The notes: generated by a model from the sequence alone, not told the origin. Numbered from the stretch's first letter, positions 8,531 to 17,339 are shown. The stretch: DNA of 64,000 nt from Deefgea rivuli DSM 18356 (GCF_000620145.1 NZ_KK211081.1:1-64000), one strand, 5' to 3'. Numbers and translations: made by a program.

Positions 8531-8687
8531 TTATCCAGCAACTACGCTTTGCTGCTGGGCATAACTTGGCTGAATGGCCTATTTTTTCACAGTCGCGATG
8601 CACAGAGCATGGAGTGCAGCTCCATCAAGGACTTAGCAGACTTATCCACAGACAATGCGGTTTTTTATCCACGATAGCTGGGGATAA
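8531..8687. promoter_or_regulatory. Cluster of DnaA-box-like 9-mers
   Basis: The non-coding stretch 8362-8814 contains TTATCCACA at 8642-8650 (the perfect DnaA-box consensus), TTATCCACG at 8665-8673, TTATCCAGC at 8531-8539 and, on the other strand, TTATCCCCA at 8679-8687. No replication gene (dnaA, dnaN, gyrB, parAB) is nearby, so this is more likely a DnaA-binding or titration site than an origin. Protein binding is inference. Confidence 0.4.
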
Positions 8688-8814
8688 ATCAATTTGCAGC
8701 CAGCAAGCAAAGCCAATCGCCAGCTTGCCGCCAATTAGCCAGAGCGGCGTTTGAGCAGCTACACTCTCATTATTAACGCGCTCACCGCCGTATTTTCACG
8801 GACTGGACTTCATC

Positions 8815-9198
8815 ATGAATTTAGAAAAAGTTATTTTTGGCTTCTTTATTTTGCTGGCATTTACGCTGAACTTTGGCTTTGTCATCGGCCAAATCGATGT
8901 CGCGCATCAGCATGATGTGAATGAACTGTTTGCCGCGATTGTCGTGAACCTGATCGCCACGGTGATTAAGTTTGGCGACCGCACCCAAGTGGGCGCGCTG
9001 CATTTGGCAACCAGCTTGGTGGCAGACTTGCAATTGATCGCTGCCAGCTTGGTGTGGTGGCATGCGATGAATATCACTCAATTGGGCATGACACCCGGAA
9101 CGACGACCACGATTGTTTCCCTATCAGCAGGTGCATTAGCGGCCAATCTGGTGTCGGTGATTTTATTGATTGGCGAAACGCTGCAGCATCGCCGCTAG
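8815..9198 (+). CDS. DUF6394-like four-helix membrane protein
   Basis: A 127-residue, almost wholly hydrophobic protein with about four membrane segments: residues 5-25, 38-58 with NLIATVIKFGDRTQVGA, 63-82 with LVADLQLIAASLVWW, and 98-120. I recognise it tentatively as the DUF6394 type, which is often encoded next to TrkA-type potassium channels. It ends nine bases before the start of the channel gene here, so the two are almost certainly co-transcribed and may form one complex. No catalytic motif is visible. Confidence 0.6.
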   Translation: MNLEKVIFGFFILLAFTLNFGFVIGQIDVAHQHDVNELFAAIVVNLIATVIKFGDRTQVGALHLATSLVADLQLIAASLVWWHAMNITQLGMTPGTTTTIVSLSAGALAANLVSVILLIGETLQHRR

Positions 9199-9207
9199 GC
9201 TAGCACG

Positions 9208-10911
9208 ATGCCGAATATCTTCTTTTTAATGCTACGGCGTTTGCGCACGCCGATTATTACGCTGATTTGTATCTATGCCATTTCTGTCTTTGGCTTGGTG
9301 CTCATCCCAGGCGTCGATAATGATGGCAATGTGTATCGCATGGATTTTTTCCATGCGTTTTACTTCATCAGCTACACCGCCACAACGATTGGTTTTGGCG
9401 AAGTGCCCTATGCATTTACCAATGCACAGCGGATGTGGGTGCTGGCGTGTATTTATTTGGCCGTGATCGGCTGGACTTACACTTTGGGTTCGGTGTTTTC
9501 CTTATCGCGCGACCAAGCCTTTGCCAAAGCCATTTTATACACGCGCTTTAAAAGCAAAGTGCGCAAAATGAGCGAGCCGTTTTACCTGATTTGCGGCTAT
9601 GGCCAAACGGGGCGCTTGCTGTGCAAAGTGCTGGATGAGCAAAACATTCGCTTCGTGGTGATGGATTTACGTGAAGAGCGCATTAATGAAGTCGCGCTGG
9701 CCGATTATCATTTTGATGCGCCCTACTATTCTGGCGACGCCGCCAATCCTGAATTACTCAAAATTGCTGGATTAGATCACCGCCTTTGCATCGGCGTGCT
9801 GGGGATTACTGGCGATGAAAATACTAATCTATCGATTGCAATTAGCGCTTTTGTGCTGCGCCCAAAATTGCTCTCGATTTGCCGTAGCAAAAATCAAGCG
9901 GTCAGCGACAATATGGCATCGTTTGGCACCAATAAAGTCATCAACCTATTTGAATCCGTCGGCCAACAATTTCAGCTCGCACTGCATTCACCAGCGGTAT
10001 CGCATTTACGCAATATTCTGTCGGACTTCCCCGAAAACCCGATCCCAGACTGGGTAGCTCCGCCGCATGGGCATTGGGTGATTGTCGGTTATGGTCGCTT
10101 TGGCAAATCAGTGCACGCCGCGCTCACATTAAAAGGCCTGAGCGTTTGCATTATCGATCCCGAACCCCAACCCGATGTCGATCCCGCTTGTTTTCATTTA
10201 GCGCTCGGCGTGGATGCCGCTTCGCTCAATGCCGCAGGAATCGAACACGCAGTTGGCTTGTTGGTCAGCCATGACCATGATGCAAATAATTTGTCAGCGC
10301 TAGCCACCGCCCGCGCGATCAATCCCAAATTATTTATTATTGCGCGGCAAAATCTGGCGACCAATCATCTTTTATTTGAAGCGTTTAAGCCCGATGTCAC
10401 GTCGATTCGTAGCGAAACGATAGCGCATGAAGCGCTGCGCGCCATGTCTAGCCCACTGTTGTCGAGCGCGATTAGCGCCGTTGAATTGCAAACCGATGAA
10501 TGGGCGCAACAGCTCACCGAACAAATCATCGCGGTTTGCCAAGGCCAAGTGCCGGAGAACTGGACGATTAAGCTCAATGCAAAAAACATCGCCGCCGTAC
10601 AAGCTTTTTTAGCACGCCCCAACCCACCGCTGCAATTGACTCACTTTCACAGCAGCGTGCTGGATCACGGCACAACACTGAACTGCATTGCGCTATTACG
10701 CCGCCATGCTGGCGTCGAAACCTTACTGCCTGCCGCTGACACGATTTTGAGTTTTGGCGATGAACTACTATTTATCGGCGACGATGACGCACGCGACTCA
10801 CATCAAGCGATGTGCAGCGACATCAGCCACCTAGAATACGCCCGCACCGGCCAAGAACAACCGCAAAGCTGGCTGTTCCGAAAAATTGCCGCATGGCGAG
10901 AGAAGGACTAA
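9208..10911 (+). CDS. Potassium channel with two RCK/TrkA-N domains
   Basis: A 567-residue protein. Two membrane helices (about 15-35 and 73-95) flank a pore loop whose filter reads TIGFGE at residues 60-65, a variant of the usual TVGYGD. A first Rossmann TrkA-N domain begins near residue 127 (ICGYGQTGR), and a second near 290 (IVGYGRFGKS). A C-terminal part with ILSFGDELLFIGDD resembles TrkA-C. RCK domains gate such channels in response to nucleotides or ions. Two RCK domains in one chain predict a tetramer with an eight-domain gating ring. It is co-transcribed with the small membrane protein upstream. Confidence 0.85.
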   Translation: MPNIFFLMLRRLRTPIITLICIYAISVFGLVLIPGVDNDGNVYRMDFFHAFYFISYTATTIGFGEVPYAFTNAQRMWVLACIYLAVIGWTYTLGSVFSLSRDQAFAKAILYTRFKSKVRKMSEPFYLICGYGQTGRLLCKVLDEQNIRFVVMDLREERINEVALADYHFDAPYYSGDAANPELLKIAGLDHRLCIGVLGITGDENTNLSIAISAFVLRPKLLSICRSKNQAVSDNMASFGTNKVINLFESVGQQFQLALHSPAVSHLRNILSDFPENPIPDWVAPPHGHWVIVGYGRFGKSVHAALTLKGLSVCIIDPEPQPDVDPACFHLALGVDAASLNAAGIEHAVGLLVSHDHDANNLSALATARAINPKLFIIARQNLATNHLLFEAFKPDVTSIRSETIAHEALRAMSSPLLSSAISAVELQTDEWAQQLTEQIIAVCQGQVPENWTIKLNAKNIAAVQAFLARPNPPLQLTHFHSSVLDHGTTLNCIALLRRHAGVETLLPAADTILSFGDELLFIGDDDARDSHQAMCSDISHLEYARTGQEQPQSWLFRKIAAWREKD

Positions 10912-11142
10912 ACGGCGGATCACGAAAGGCACGAACAAGGCCGAAAGTAATTCGAAAACAAAACCGAAGAAAACCGAGCCGATTTAGACCTTAATGCCGT
11001 TCACTTCAGCGGCATGGAAGAAAAAAAACCAAACGGCGGATCACGAAAGGCACGAACAAGGCCGAAAAAAAAATCGAATCGAACTTATTTAGCCGTGTAT
11101 TTTTCGGCCTTTTTTGCTCTTCTTTCGTGCTTTTCGTGATCT
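10911..11142. repeat. Repeat family 5 cluster (CACGAAAGGCACGAA)
   Basis: The left end AACGGCGGATCACGAAAGGC plus ACGAACAAGGCCGAAA occurs twice in direct orientation (10911-10946 and 11032-11067). An inverted right end with TTCTTTCGTGC and TTTTCGTGATC follows at 11103-11142. GGCCGAAAA at 11061 pairs with TTTTCGGCC at 11101, giving a terminator-like hairpin between two convergent genes. A related unit lies at 58337-58450. Confidence 0.75.
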
Positions 11143-11157
11143 ATTTGGCTTTTGAAC

Positions 11158-12108
11158 TTAAAGCATATGCCGAGGATTGCCTTGTAAAAAGGCATCGATA
11201 TTGCCGATTAATTGATCGGCTAAGGTTTGCATCGTTTCAACACTCGCCCACGCGACGTGCGGCGTGACGATCAGATTAGGCAAATCGACATCGAGCAATG
11301 CATTTCCAGCCCGCGGTGGCTCGGTGTGCAGTACATCCAAACCTGCGCCCGCTAATCGCCCGACTCGCAGCGCGTCCAATAACGCCACCTCGTCCACTAA
11401 ACCACCGCGCGCAGTATTAATTAAAATTGCTGACGGCTTCATTTGCGCCAATTGCGCCGTGCCAATTAGGTTTCGCGTTGCATCGGTCAACGGACAATGC
11501 AGGCTCAATACATCGGCAGTCGCCAATGCCTCATCCCATGCCAGAAAGCCCGCACGAATCGTCGCCATGCCTTGGCGTTCGACAAACTGCACGTCCATAC
11601 CAAACGCCCGCGCTAAATTGGCAGTCGCTTGACCCAAAGCACCTGAGCCGACGATACACATGCGGCTGCCCGCCAAATCATGCAGCGGCGCGCCAAACAC
11701 GCAAAAGCCTGCCGCCGCTTGCCAAGCCCCCGCCGCCACATCACGGCGATACGCCAATAACTGGCGGCGCAGTGCCAGCATCAACATAAAGGTATGTTCC
11801 GCTACGCCATGTATTGCATAGTCTCGAATATTACACACCCCTACCGTATATTCACGCGCGGCAGCCAAATCGATCTGGTTATAGCCCGTCGCCGCTACGG
11901 CGATCAGTTTTAAATCCGGCAATTGCGCCAACATTTCACGCGTGATCGGCACTTTATTGGAAATCGCCACCGTTGCACCACGCAAGCGCTCAACGACTTC
12001 ATCAGGCGAGGTTTGCGCATATTCATGCCAACGATGCGGCGTGTTCACCGCCAATAAAGGCACGGGCAAAGTCGCGCGGTCAAGAAAAACAATCAGTGGT
12101 TCGGTCAT
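11158..12108 (-). CDS. D-2-hydroxyacid dehydrogenase (glycerate/hydroxypyruvate type)
   Basis: A 316-residue NAD(P)-dependent dehydrogenase. The N-terminal catalytic half contains IAVAATGYNQIDL. The nucleotide-binding half contains CIVGSGALGQA (GxGxxG), then the active-site Arg in INTARGG, Glu in LHTEPP and His in VTPHVAWAS. The length and the GYNQID signature match the HprA-like glycerate dehydrogenase subgroup, though the substrate cannot be fixed from sequence. Its start overlaps the end of the ArgP-type regulator gene by four bases (ATGA), so the two are translationally coupled. Confidence 0.85.
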   Translation of the reverse strand: MTEPLIVFLDRATLPVPLLAVNTPHRWHEYAQTSPDEVVERLRGATVAISNKVPITREMLAQLPDLKLIAVAATGYNQIDLAAAREYTVGVCNIRDYAIHGVAEHTFMLMLALRRQLLAYRRDVAAGAWQAAAGFCVFGAPLHDLAGSRMCIVGSGALGQATANLARAFGMDVQFVERQGMATIRAGFLAWDEALATADVLSLHCPLTDATRNLIGTAQLAQMKPSAILINTARGGLVDEVALLDALRVGRLAGAGLDVLHTEPPRAGNALLDVDLPNLIVTPHVAWASVETMQTLADQLIGNIDAFLQGNPRHML

Positions 12109-13001
12109 GATTCAATCTCAATAAAATATTGCGCAGCAAATTGCGTCATCGCCTGCGTGAGCGCCAATGCTGGGCGAGTTTGGCGCGCCCAATGGTGCCA
12201 ATACAGCGGCACTTGCGCCGCCAGCTCAGCAATTTCCTGCATATTGCCCGCGGCCAAATCGGCTTGCGCCTGAGCCAAAGGCACAACAGCGTAGGCCAAA
12301 CCGGAGCGTGCCGCCGCATACAGCGCATGGCTTTCAGGAATCACATGGCAGGGATATTGCTCTTCCAGCAGCGCAAAACGTTCGCGCAATAATCGCCGAT
12401 GCAGGCTGTCTTTTCGGCCATAGACCGCCGCCGGTGCTGCCGCCAAAGTCGCCGCAGTCGCGCTCTGCGCGAAATACTGCGCCACAAATTCAGGATTAGC
12501 GACGCCGATATACGCAAGCTGACCTAAGGGTATTGCTGTGCAGCCAGCGACAGCCAATGGCTGCGTGCTAATACATCCAATCACTTCGCCAGAGCGCAAT
12601 AAATCTAAAGTGTAGGCTTCGTCGTCAATGACGCATTCCAATAATAAATGTGCATTTGCCAAGCTCGGCGCAAGCGCCGCAATCAGCCCGATGGCCAAAC
12701 TATCAGCGGTAATGCCAACGCGCAAACTCGTCCACGCGGCGGTGTCAAGCACATTCATTTGTGCGGATAAATCGGTTTCCAGCAGCCGAACTTGCCGCAC
12801 ATGTGCCAGTAATTTCTCACCCGTCGGCGTCGCGCTCAGCGGATTTTCACGCCGCAGCAACACTTCACCGTGGCGCTCTTCAAGCTGGCGAATCCGCTGC
12901 GAAATCGCCGATGGCGTTAAATGCAAGCGTTTCGCCGCCGCATCAAAGCTGCCGCAACGCAGCACCATATCCAGCGCTTCAAGAAGTTTGTAATCGAACA
13001 T
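12105..13001 (-). CDS. LysR-type regulator, ArgP/IciA-like
   Basis: A 298-residue LysR-type transcription factor. The winged helix-turn-helix occupies about residues 1-60 (SFDAAAKRLHLTPSAISQRI), and a two-lobed effector domain follows. The N terminus and the LLRRENPLSATPTGEKLLAHVRQV segment are close to ArgP, which in Escherichia coli senses lysine and arginine. It is divergent from lysA with a 90 bp gap. E. coli uses the same arrangement for LysR and lysA. Control of lysA by lysine through this protein is the likely role (inference). The downstream dehydrogenase gene overlaps its stop codon. Confidence 0.85.
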   Translation of the reverse strand: MFDYKLLEALDMVLRCGSFDAAAKRLHLTPSAISQRIRQLEERHGEVLLRRENPLSATPTGEKLLAHVRQVRLLETDLSAQMNVLDTAAWTSLRVGITADSLAIGLIAALAPSLANAHLLLECVIDDEAYTLDLLRSGEVIGCISTQPLAVAGCTAIPLGQLAYIGVANPEFVAQYFAQSATAATLAAAPAAVYGRKDSLHRRLLRERFALLEEQYPCHVIPESHALYAAARSGLAYAVVPLAQAQADLAAGNMQEIAELAAQVPLYWHHWARQTRPALALTQAMTQFAAQYFIEIES

Positions 13002-13029
13002 AAGCCAAATTGCAGTGGGGCAAGAATTT

Positions 13030-13045
13030 ATCGTTTTACCACGAT
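13030..13045. promoter_or_regulatory. Dyad in the argP-like/lysA divergent region
   Basis: ATCGT-TTTACC-ACGAT is a perfect 5-6-5 inverted repeat in the 90 bp between the regulator and lysA. It fits the size of a LysR-type recognition half-turn pair. Assignment as the operator is inference from position and symmetry. Confidence 0.4.
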
Positions 13046-13091
13046 TTGCGAGTCTGATTGAATAGCGGCATTAGAAAATAGGAAATTCCCA

Positions 13092-14324
13092 ATGAAACCC
13101 ATCAACGCCCCACAAACCATTGCCATCGCCCAAGAATTTGGCACGCCCGTTTGGACTTACGACGCGGCGACGATACGCGAGCGGATTGGCCAGTTGCAGA
13201 TGTTCGACACGATTCGCTTTGCGCAAAAAGCCAATTCGAATATTCACATTCTGAAACTGATGCGCAAACAAGGTGTAAAAGTCGATTCGGTGTCGCTGGG
13301 TGAAATCGAGCGTGCGATTGCGGCGGGCTTTGCGACAGGTAAAGACGCGGACGATATTGTTTTTACTGCTGATTTGCTGGATCGCGCCACTTTGGCGCGC
13401 GTGGTTGAGCTGGATATTCAAGTCAATTGCGGCAGCCCGCAAATGTTGGAGCAGCTCGGTGAGGCGCATCCCGGCCATCGCGTCTGGTTGCGCGTAAATC
13501 CAGGCTTTGGCCACGGCCACAGCCAAAAAACCAATACCGGTGGCGAGCAAAGCAAACACGGCATTTGGCACGATCAATTGCCGGAAGCCTTGGCGCTTAT
13601 CGCAAAATACAATCTTGATCTGGTCGGCCTACATATGCACATCGGCTCGGGTGTGGATTACAGTCATTTGCAAGAAGTGTGCGCGGCAATGGTGGCGCAA
13701 GTGAAACAATCGGGCCGCGATATTCGCGCGATTTCTGCGGGCGGCGGTTTGTCGATTCCTTACCAAGTGGGCGGCGAGCACATTGATACCGCGCATTATT
13801 TCAGCCTGTGGAATGCAGCGCGCGAAGAAATCGCCGCACATTTGGGGCACCCAGTGCATCTGGAAATTGAGCCGGGTCGTTTCCTTGTTGCAGAAAGCGG
13901 CAAGTTAATTGCTGAAGTGCGCGCGAAAAAAGATGTGGGTAATAACCATTTCGTATTGGTCGACGCGGGCTTTTCTGACCTGATGCGCCCAGCGATGTAT
14001 GGCAGTTACCATGAAATCAGTCTGCTGCGCGCGGATGGCACAATCGCAGGCGGCGAAACCCGCCCTACCGTTTTGGCTGGTCCGTTGTGCGAATCGGGTG
14101 ATGTATTTACACAAGAAGAAGGCGGCGTCGTCACACCGCGCGATTTACCTACCGCTGAGATTGGTGATTTTGTGGTGTTACACGACACGGGCGCTTACGG
14201 CGCGAGTATGTCGAGCAATTACAATACCCGCCCACTGATTGCCGAAGTGTTAATCGACGGCGAAGCCGTGCGCCAAATTCGTCGCCGCCAAACGATTGCA
14301 GAACTATTGGCATTGGAGCTTTAA
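13092..14324 (+). CDS. lysA: Diaminopimelate decarboxylase
   Basis: A 410-residue fold-III PLP enzyme that makes lysine from meso-diaminopimelate, the last step of the pathway. The PLP lysine is K46 in RFAQKAN. Other family features are HMHIGSG, SAGGGLSIPY, EPGRFLVA and the substrate-binding GPLCESGD segment, then DTGAYGASMSSNYN near the end. Length is normal. It is divergent from the ArgP-type regulator and ends in its own terminator, so it is a single-gene unit probably repressed or activated according to lysine supply. Confidence 0.95.
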   Translation: MKPINAPQTIAIAQEFGTPVWTYDAATIRERIGQLQMFDTIRFAQKANSNIHILKLMRKQGVKVDSVSLGEIERAIAAGFATGKDADDIVFTADLLDRATLARVVELDIQVNCGSPQMLEQLGEAHPGHRVWLRVNPGFGHGHSQKTNTGGEQSKHGIWHDQLPEALALIAKYNLDLVGLHMHIGSGVDYSHLQEVCAAMVAQVKQSGRDIRAISAGGGLSIPYQVGGEHIDTAHYFSLWNAAREEIAAHLGHPVHLEIEPGRFLVAESGKLIAEVRAKKDVGNNHFVLVDAGFSDLMRPAMYGSYHEISLLRADGTIAGGETRPTVLAGPLCESGDVFTQEEGGVVTPRDLPTAEIGDFVVLHDTGAYGASMSSNYNTRPLIAEVLIDGEAVRQIRRRQTIAELLALEL

Positions 14325-14397
14325 CACCTGCGTGATCAATAATATGGCTTGAGCACAAGCTTATTATTTGGCAATACAGATTAGATTTATTTCACAT

Positions 14398-14431
14398 AAA
14401 ATGGCTTGCAAAATATGCAAGCCATTTTTAT
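14398..14431 (+). terminator. Intrinsic terminator of lysA
   Basis: Hairpin AAAATGGCTTGCA-n5-TGCAAGCCATTTT, T-rich 3' side. Confidence 0.85.
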
Positions 14432-14454
14432 TGGTGAACGCTGGAGGGGCAAAA

Positions 14455-14677
14455 ATGAAAAAAAATAATTTTGTGGGTGCTATTCTGCATTTCTATATTA
14501 TTTAGTTTTTACTGCGCCCTCGCTCTACTCCAAGCGGGGAGTATTTACTCAACGGAACGCGCACTTTTCAATTTGAAATTCTGGGGTGCATTACTTTTTC
14601 TTGGTATTTTTAGTTCGCTGATTGCTGCCGTTTTAGCGCTCAAACAGAGTAAAAGTTCAACTTCATCGCATCAATAA
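14455..14677 (+). pseudogene. Small two-helix membrane protein, frame broken at an A8 tract
   Basis: An ideal ribosome binding site (GGAGGGG) precedes ATG at 14455, which is followed at once by eight A. In the given sequence that frame ends after 16 residues. Removing one A joins the start to the frame that runs to 14677 and gives a sensible 73-residue protein starting MKKIILWVLFC, with two hydrophobic segments and a Ser/Lys tail. So this is a frameshifted gene, a phase-variable gene switched off, a case of slippage on the A tract, or an assembly error. No family was recognised. It ends 15 bases before gltS. Confidence 0.55.
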
Positions 14678-14692
14678 GATCACAAGGTCACT

Positions 14693-15904
14693 ATGGACAC
14701 GAATCTAATTACCATTAGCGGATATGGAACGCTCGTTGCGGCCTCACTCGTGCTGCTTTTTGGCCGCGTGCTGGTCGAAAAAACTGCGCCGCTGAAAGCG
14801 TTTACGATCCCCGAGCCTGTGGCGGGCGGCTTGGTTGTGGCCTTGCTGATGCTGCTAGCCAAACAGGTTGCCGACGTCACCGTTAAATTTGATACCTCGC
14901 TGCAAACCCCATTCATGCTGGCGTTTTTTGCCACCATCGGCCTTTCAGCCAATCTGGCCAGCCTGAAAGCCGGCGGCAGTGTGATGGTGAAATTTCTATT
15001 TGTCGTACTTGGATTGTTGCTGATGCAAAATATCATCGGCATTAGTTTGGCCAAATTACTCGGCCTTGAAGGGCATCTCGGCCTACTCGCAGGCTCCATC
15101 ACGCTCTCTGGTGGACACGGCACAGGTGCGGCGTGGAGCGCAGTGTTTACCGAACAATTTGGCATTGCTGGCGCGACTGAACTAGCAATGGCTTGCGCCA
15201 CGTTTGGCTTAATTTTGGGCGGTTTGATCGGCGGCCCTGTGGCCAAATTTTTAATGCGTAAAGTACAAGTTCCTGGTGCAAAACATAATCAAGATCAAGC
15301 CCCCACCGGCTTTGAAGAACCGCAAGCCAATCGCCTGATTACGGTGAATTCATTTATCGAATCGCTAGCACTAATTGCGCTGAGCTTGGCAGGCGGACAA
15401 ATGTTAGCTGAGCAGCTAGCTGGCACAGCGTTTGAATTGCCAACTTTTGTTTGCGTGCTCTTTAATGGCGTTTTACTGCGCAATATTTTGGCCGGATTAG
15501 GCTGGTATCAAGTCTTTGATCGAGAAATTTCAGTGCTCGGTAATGTGAGTTTGGCGCTATTTTTGGCGATGGCCTTAATGAGTTTGCGCCTGTGGGAGCT
15601 TGCCCACCTCGCCTTACCAATTCTATTGATTTTGGCAGTGCAAACTGCGGCGATGGCGGCTTACGCGATCTTTGTGACTTTCCGCATCATGGGCAAAAAC
15701 TACGATGCGGTCGTGCTGGCCGCGGGTCATTGCGGCTTTGGCCTAGGCGCAACGCCGACCGCGATTGCGAATATGCAAGCGGTGACGCACCGCTTTGGGC
15801 CTTCGCATTTGGCATTTATTGTTGTACCTATGGTCGGTGCATTTTTTATCGATATCGCCAACGCGCTCGTTATTAAACTTTTTATGGCGTTGCCGATTTA
15901 TTGA
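14693..15904 (+). CDS. gltS: Sodium/glutamate symporter
   Basis: A 403-residue inner-membrane transporter of the ESS family that imports glutamate with sodium. About ten hydrophobic segments are visible in two inverted halves. Family signatures include FTIPEPVAGG near residue 40, GSITLSGGHGTGAAWS, and in the second half VLAAGHCGFGLGATPTAIANMQ; the two glycine-rich motifs form the re-entrant loops. Length is typical. It lies 15 bases after the small membrane-protein frame and may share its promoter. Confidence 0.93.
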   Translation: MDTNLITISGYGTLVAASLVLLFGRVLVEKTAPLKAFTIPEPVAGGLVVALLMLLAKQVADVTVKFDTSLQTPFMLAFFATIGLSANLASLKAGGSVMVKFLFVVLGLLLMQNIIGISLAKLLGLEGHLGLLAGSITLSGGHGTGAAWSAVFTEQFGIAGATELAMACATFGLILGGLIGGPVAKFLMRKVQVPGAKHNQDQAPTGFEEPQANRLITVNSFIESLALIALSLAGGQMLAEQLAGTAFELPTFVCVLFNGVLLRNILAGLGWYQVFDREISVLGNVSLALFLAMALMSLRLWELAHLALPILLILAVQTAAMAAYAIFVTFRIMGKNYDAVVLAAGHCGFGLGATPTAIANMQAVTHRFGPSHLAFIVVPMVGAFFIDIANALVIKLFMALPIY

Positions 15905-15931
15905 TGCGCTGCGCTTACCTTGGTTTGCAAC

Positions 15932-16020
15932 CTAGGAGTGAGCTTGACCGCAAAGGCCATCCAAATACGAAGCGCAATTGATTTGGCGACAGTGTATTCG
16001 CGGGCAAGCCCACTCCTACG
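15932..16020. repeat. REP doublet (REPIN-like)
   Basis: Two REP-like ends in inverted orientation: TAGGAGTGAGCTTGACCGCAA at the left and TTCGCGGGCAAGCCCACTCCTA at the right, about 45 bp apart. It is the only such element in the 15905-16199 gap. A single perfect palindrome of the same type lies at 35515-35534. Confidence 0.75.
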
Positions 16021-16199
16021 AAACCCATTTTTTTCGAAGCTCAGGCAGCTTGCCAACAAGGGTTTGGCAAAGAGTATACGAATACAAGCATTAATAAACA
16101 AAGCACAGCAGACAATACCCCAAAGCAAGCCAAATCAGCTTAATACATGCAAGGGCAATGTTATAATTGCAGCATCCTTATCTTGCCGCGCAGCCCATT

Positions 16200-17183
16200 A
16201 TGTCTACTGATTTCACCACTCCCGACCTTTCTGCCGCCTTGGCGCTGTTGCGCGCGGGTGAATTAGTCGGCATCCCGACGGAAACGGTGTACGGCCTCGC
16301 GGCAGATGCCAGCCAACCCGCTGCAGTCGCTAAGATTTTTGCCGCCAAAGGCCGACCCAACGATCATCCAGTGATTGTGCACATAGCCGGTATTGAACAG
16401 CTAAGCGATTGGGCACAAAACATTCCAGAATCAGCGTACCAGCTTGCCAACGCTTTTTGGCCGGGGCCATTAACACTGATTTTGGAACGCCAAGCGCATG
16501 TCAGTGATTCGGTCACGGGCGGGCAAAACACGGTCGGCCTGCGCGCACCAGCGCATCCGATCACGCATGAATTACTCCGCCAATTTGGTGGCGGCCTCGC
16601 GGCACCCAGCGCCAATCAATTCGGACACGTCAGCCCAACCACGGCTGAGCATGTACGGCATGAATTCACGCCCGAACAAGTGAGCTTAATTTTGGACGGC
16701 GGAGCCTGCCAAGTGGGTGTTGAATCGACGATAGTCAGCTTAGTGGGCGGCGTCGCCAAACTACTGCGCCCCGGCGGCATCTCCCGCGCCGCGATTGAAA
16801 CCGTACTCAACAGCGCGATTGAGCATCACACCGATCAACACAGCGCACAGCAACGCGTATCGGGATTGCTTGATTCGCACTACGCGCCGCGTACACCGCT
16901 CATTACCGGATCATTAGCGGCCATTTTAAAAATCGCCAACGAGAAACAGCAAGCAAATAACAAAGTGGTATTGCTCACACAAGAGAAGCACACCGATTTA
17001 AGCTACCCACAGCAAAAAATGCCCGATGAACCCACCGCTTATGCGCAAAGCATTTACGCAACTTTACGTACTCTGGATCAACAAGGCTTTGATCTATTAC
17101 TACTCGAAACACCGCCAGAAGGCGCAGAATGGCTCGCTATCCACGATAGGCTCAATCGTGCAGCGCAGCAAAAACTAGTCTAA
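16200..17183 (+). CDS. L-threonylcarbamoyladenylate synthase, Sua5 type
   Basis: A 327-residue protein. The N-terminal YrdC/TsaC domain (about 10-195) contains IPTETVYGLAADA, KGRPNDHPVIVHIA, FWPGPLTLIL, APSANQFGHVSPTTAEHV and VESTIVSL. A shorter Sua5 C-terminal domain follows after SGLLDSHYAPRTPL. It makes threonylcarbamoyl-AMP from threonine, bicarbonate and ATP for t6A37 formation on tRNA. The extra domain separates it from the short TsaC form. The ATG at 16200 was chosen; a TATAAT hexamer at about 16161 suggests a short or absent leader. Confidence 0.9.
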   Translation: MSTDFTTPDLSAALALLRAGELVGIPTETVYGLAADASQPAAVAKIFAAKGRPNDHPVIVHIAGIEQLSDWAQNIPESAYQLANAFWPGPLTLILERQAHVSDSVTGGQNTVGLRAPAHPITHELLRQFGGGLAAPSANQFGHVSPTTAEHVRHEFTPEQVSLILDGGACQVGVESTIVSLVGGVAKLLRPGGISRAAIETVLNSAIEHHTDQHSAQQRVSGLLDSHYAPRTPLITGSLAAILKIANEKQQANNKVVLLTQEKHTDLSYPQQKMPDEPTAYAQSIYATLRTLDQQGFDLLLLETPPEGAEWLAIHDRLNRAAQQKLV

Positions 17184-17339
17184 ATCTCACCATTCAACTT
17201 CTACTTGTCACACTGCCTTACCGTTTATCCCACCAGCAAGACCGCCCCTCTTTTCAGAGCAAAGTGGTCTTGCCTGCTGTAAGTAAATACCAGTACTATT
17301 CCCATCAAATATAATAAGTAAAAACCCTAGGAGAGTGCC

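Noticed and set aside
8096-8677. A 193-codon open frame covering the 37-residue gene and the DnaA-box region.
   Set aside because: It crosses a strong terminator, has no ribosome binding site or family similarity, and is out of frame with the small gene.
8362-8814. Chromosomal origin of replication.
   Set aside because: DnaA-box-like motifs are present but there is no dnaA, dnaN, rpmH or gidA and no AT-rich unwinding repeat array.
12520-12540. GGGTATTGC text like a family 4 repeat end.
   Set aside because: It lies inside the ArgP-like coding sequence with no partner end at 50 bp.
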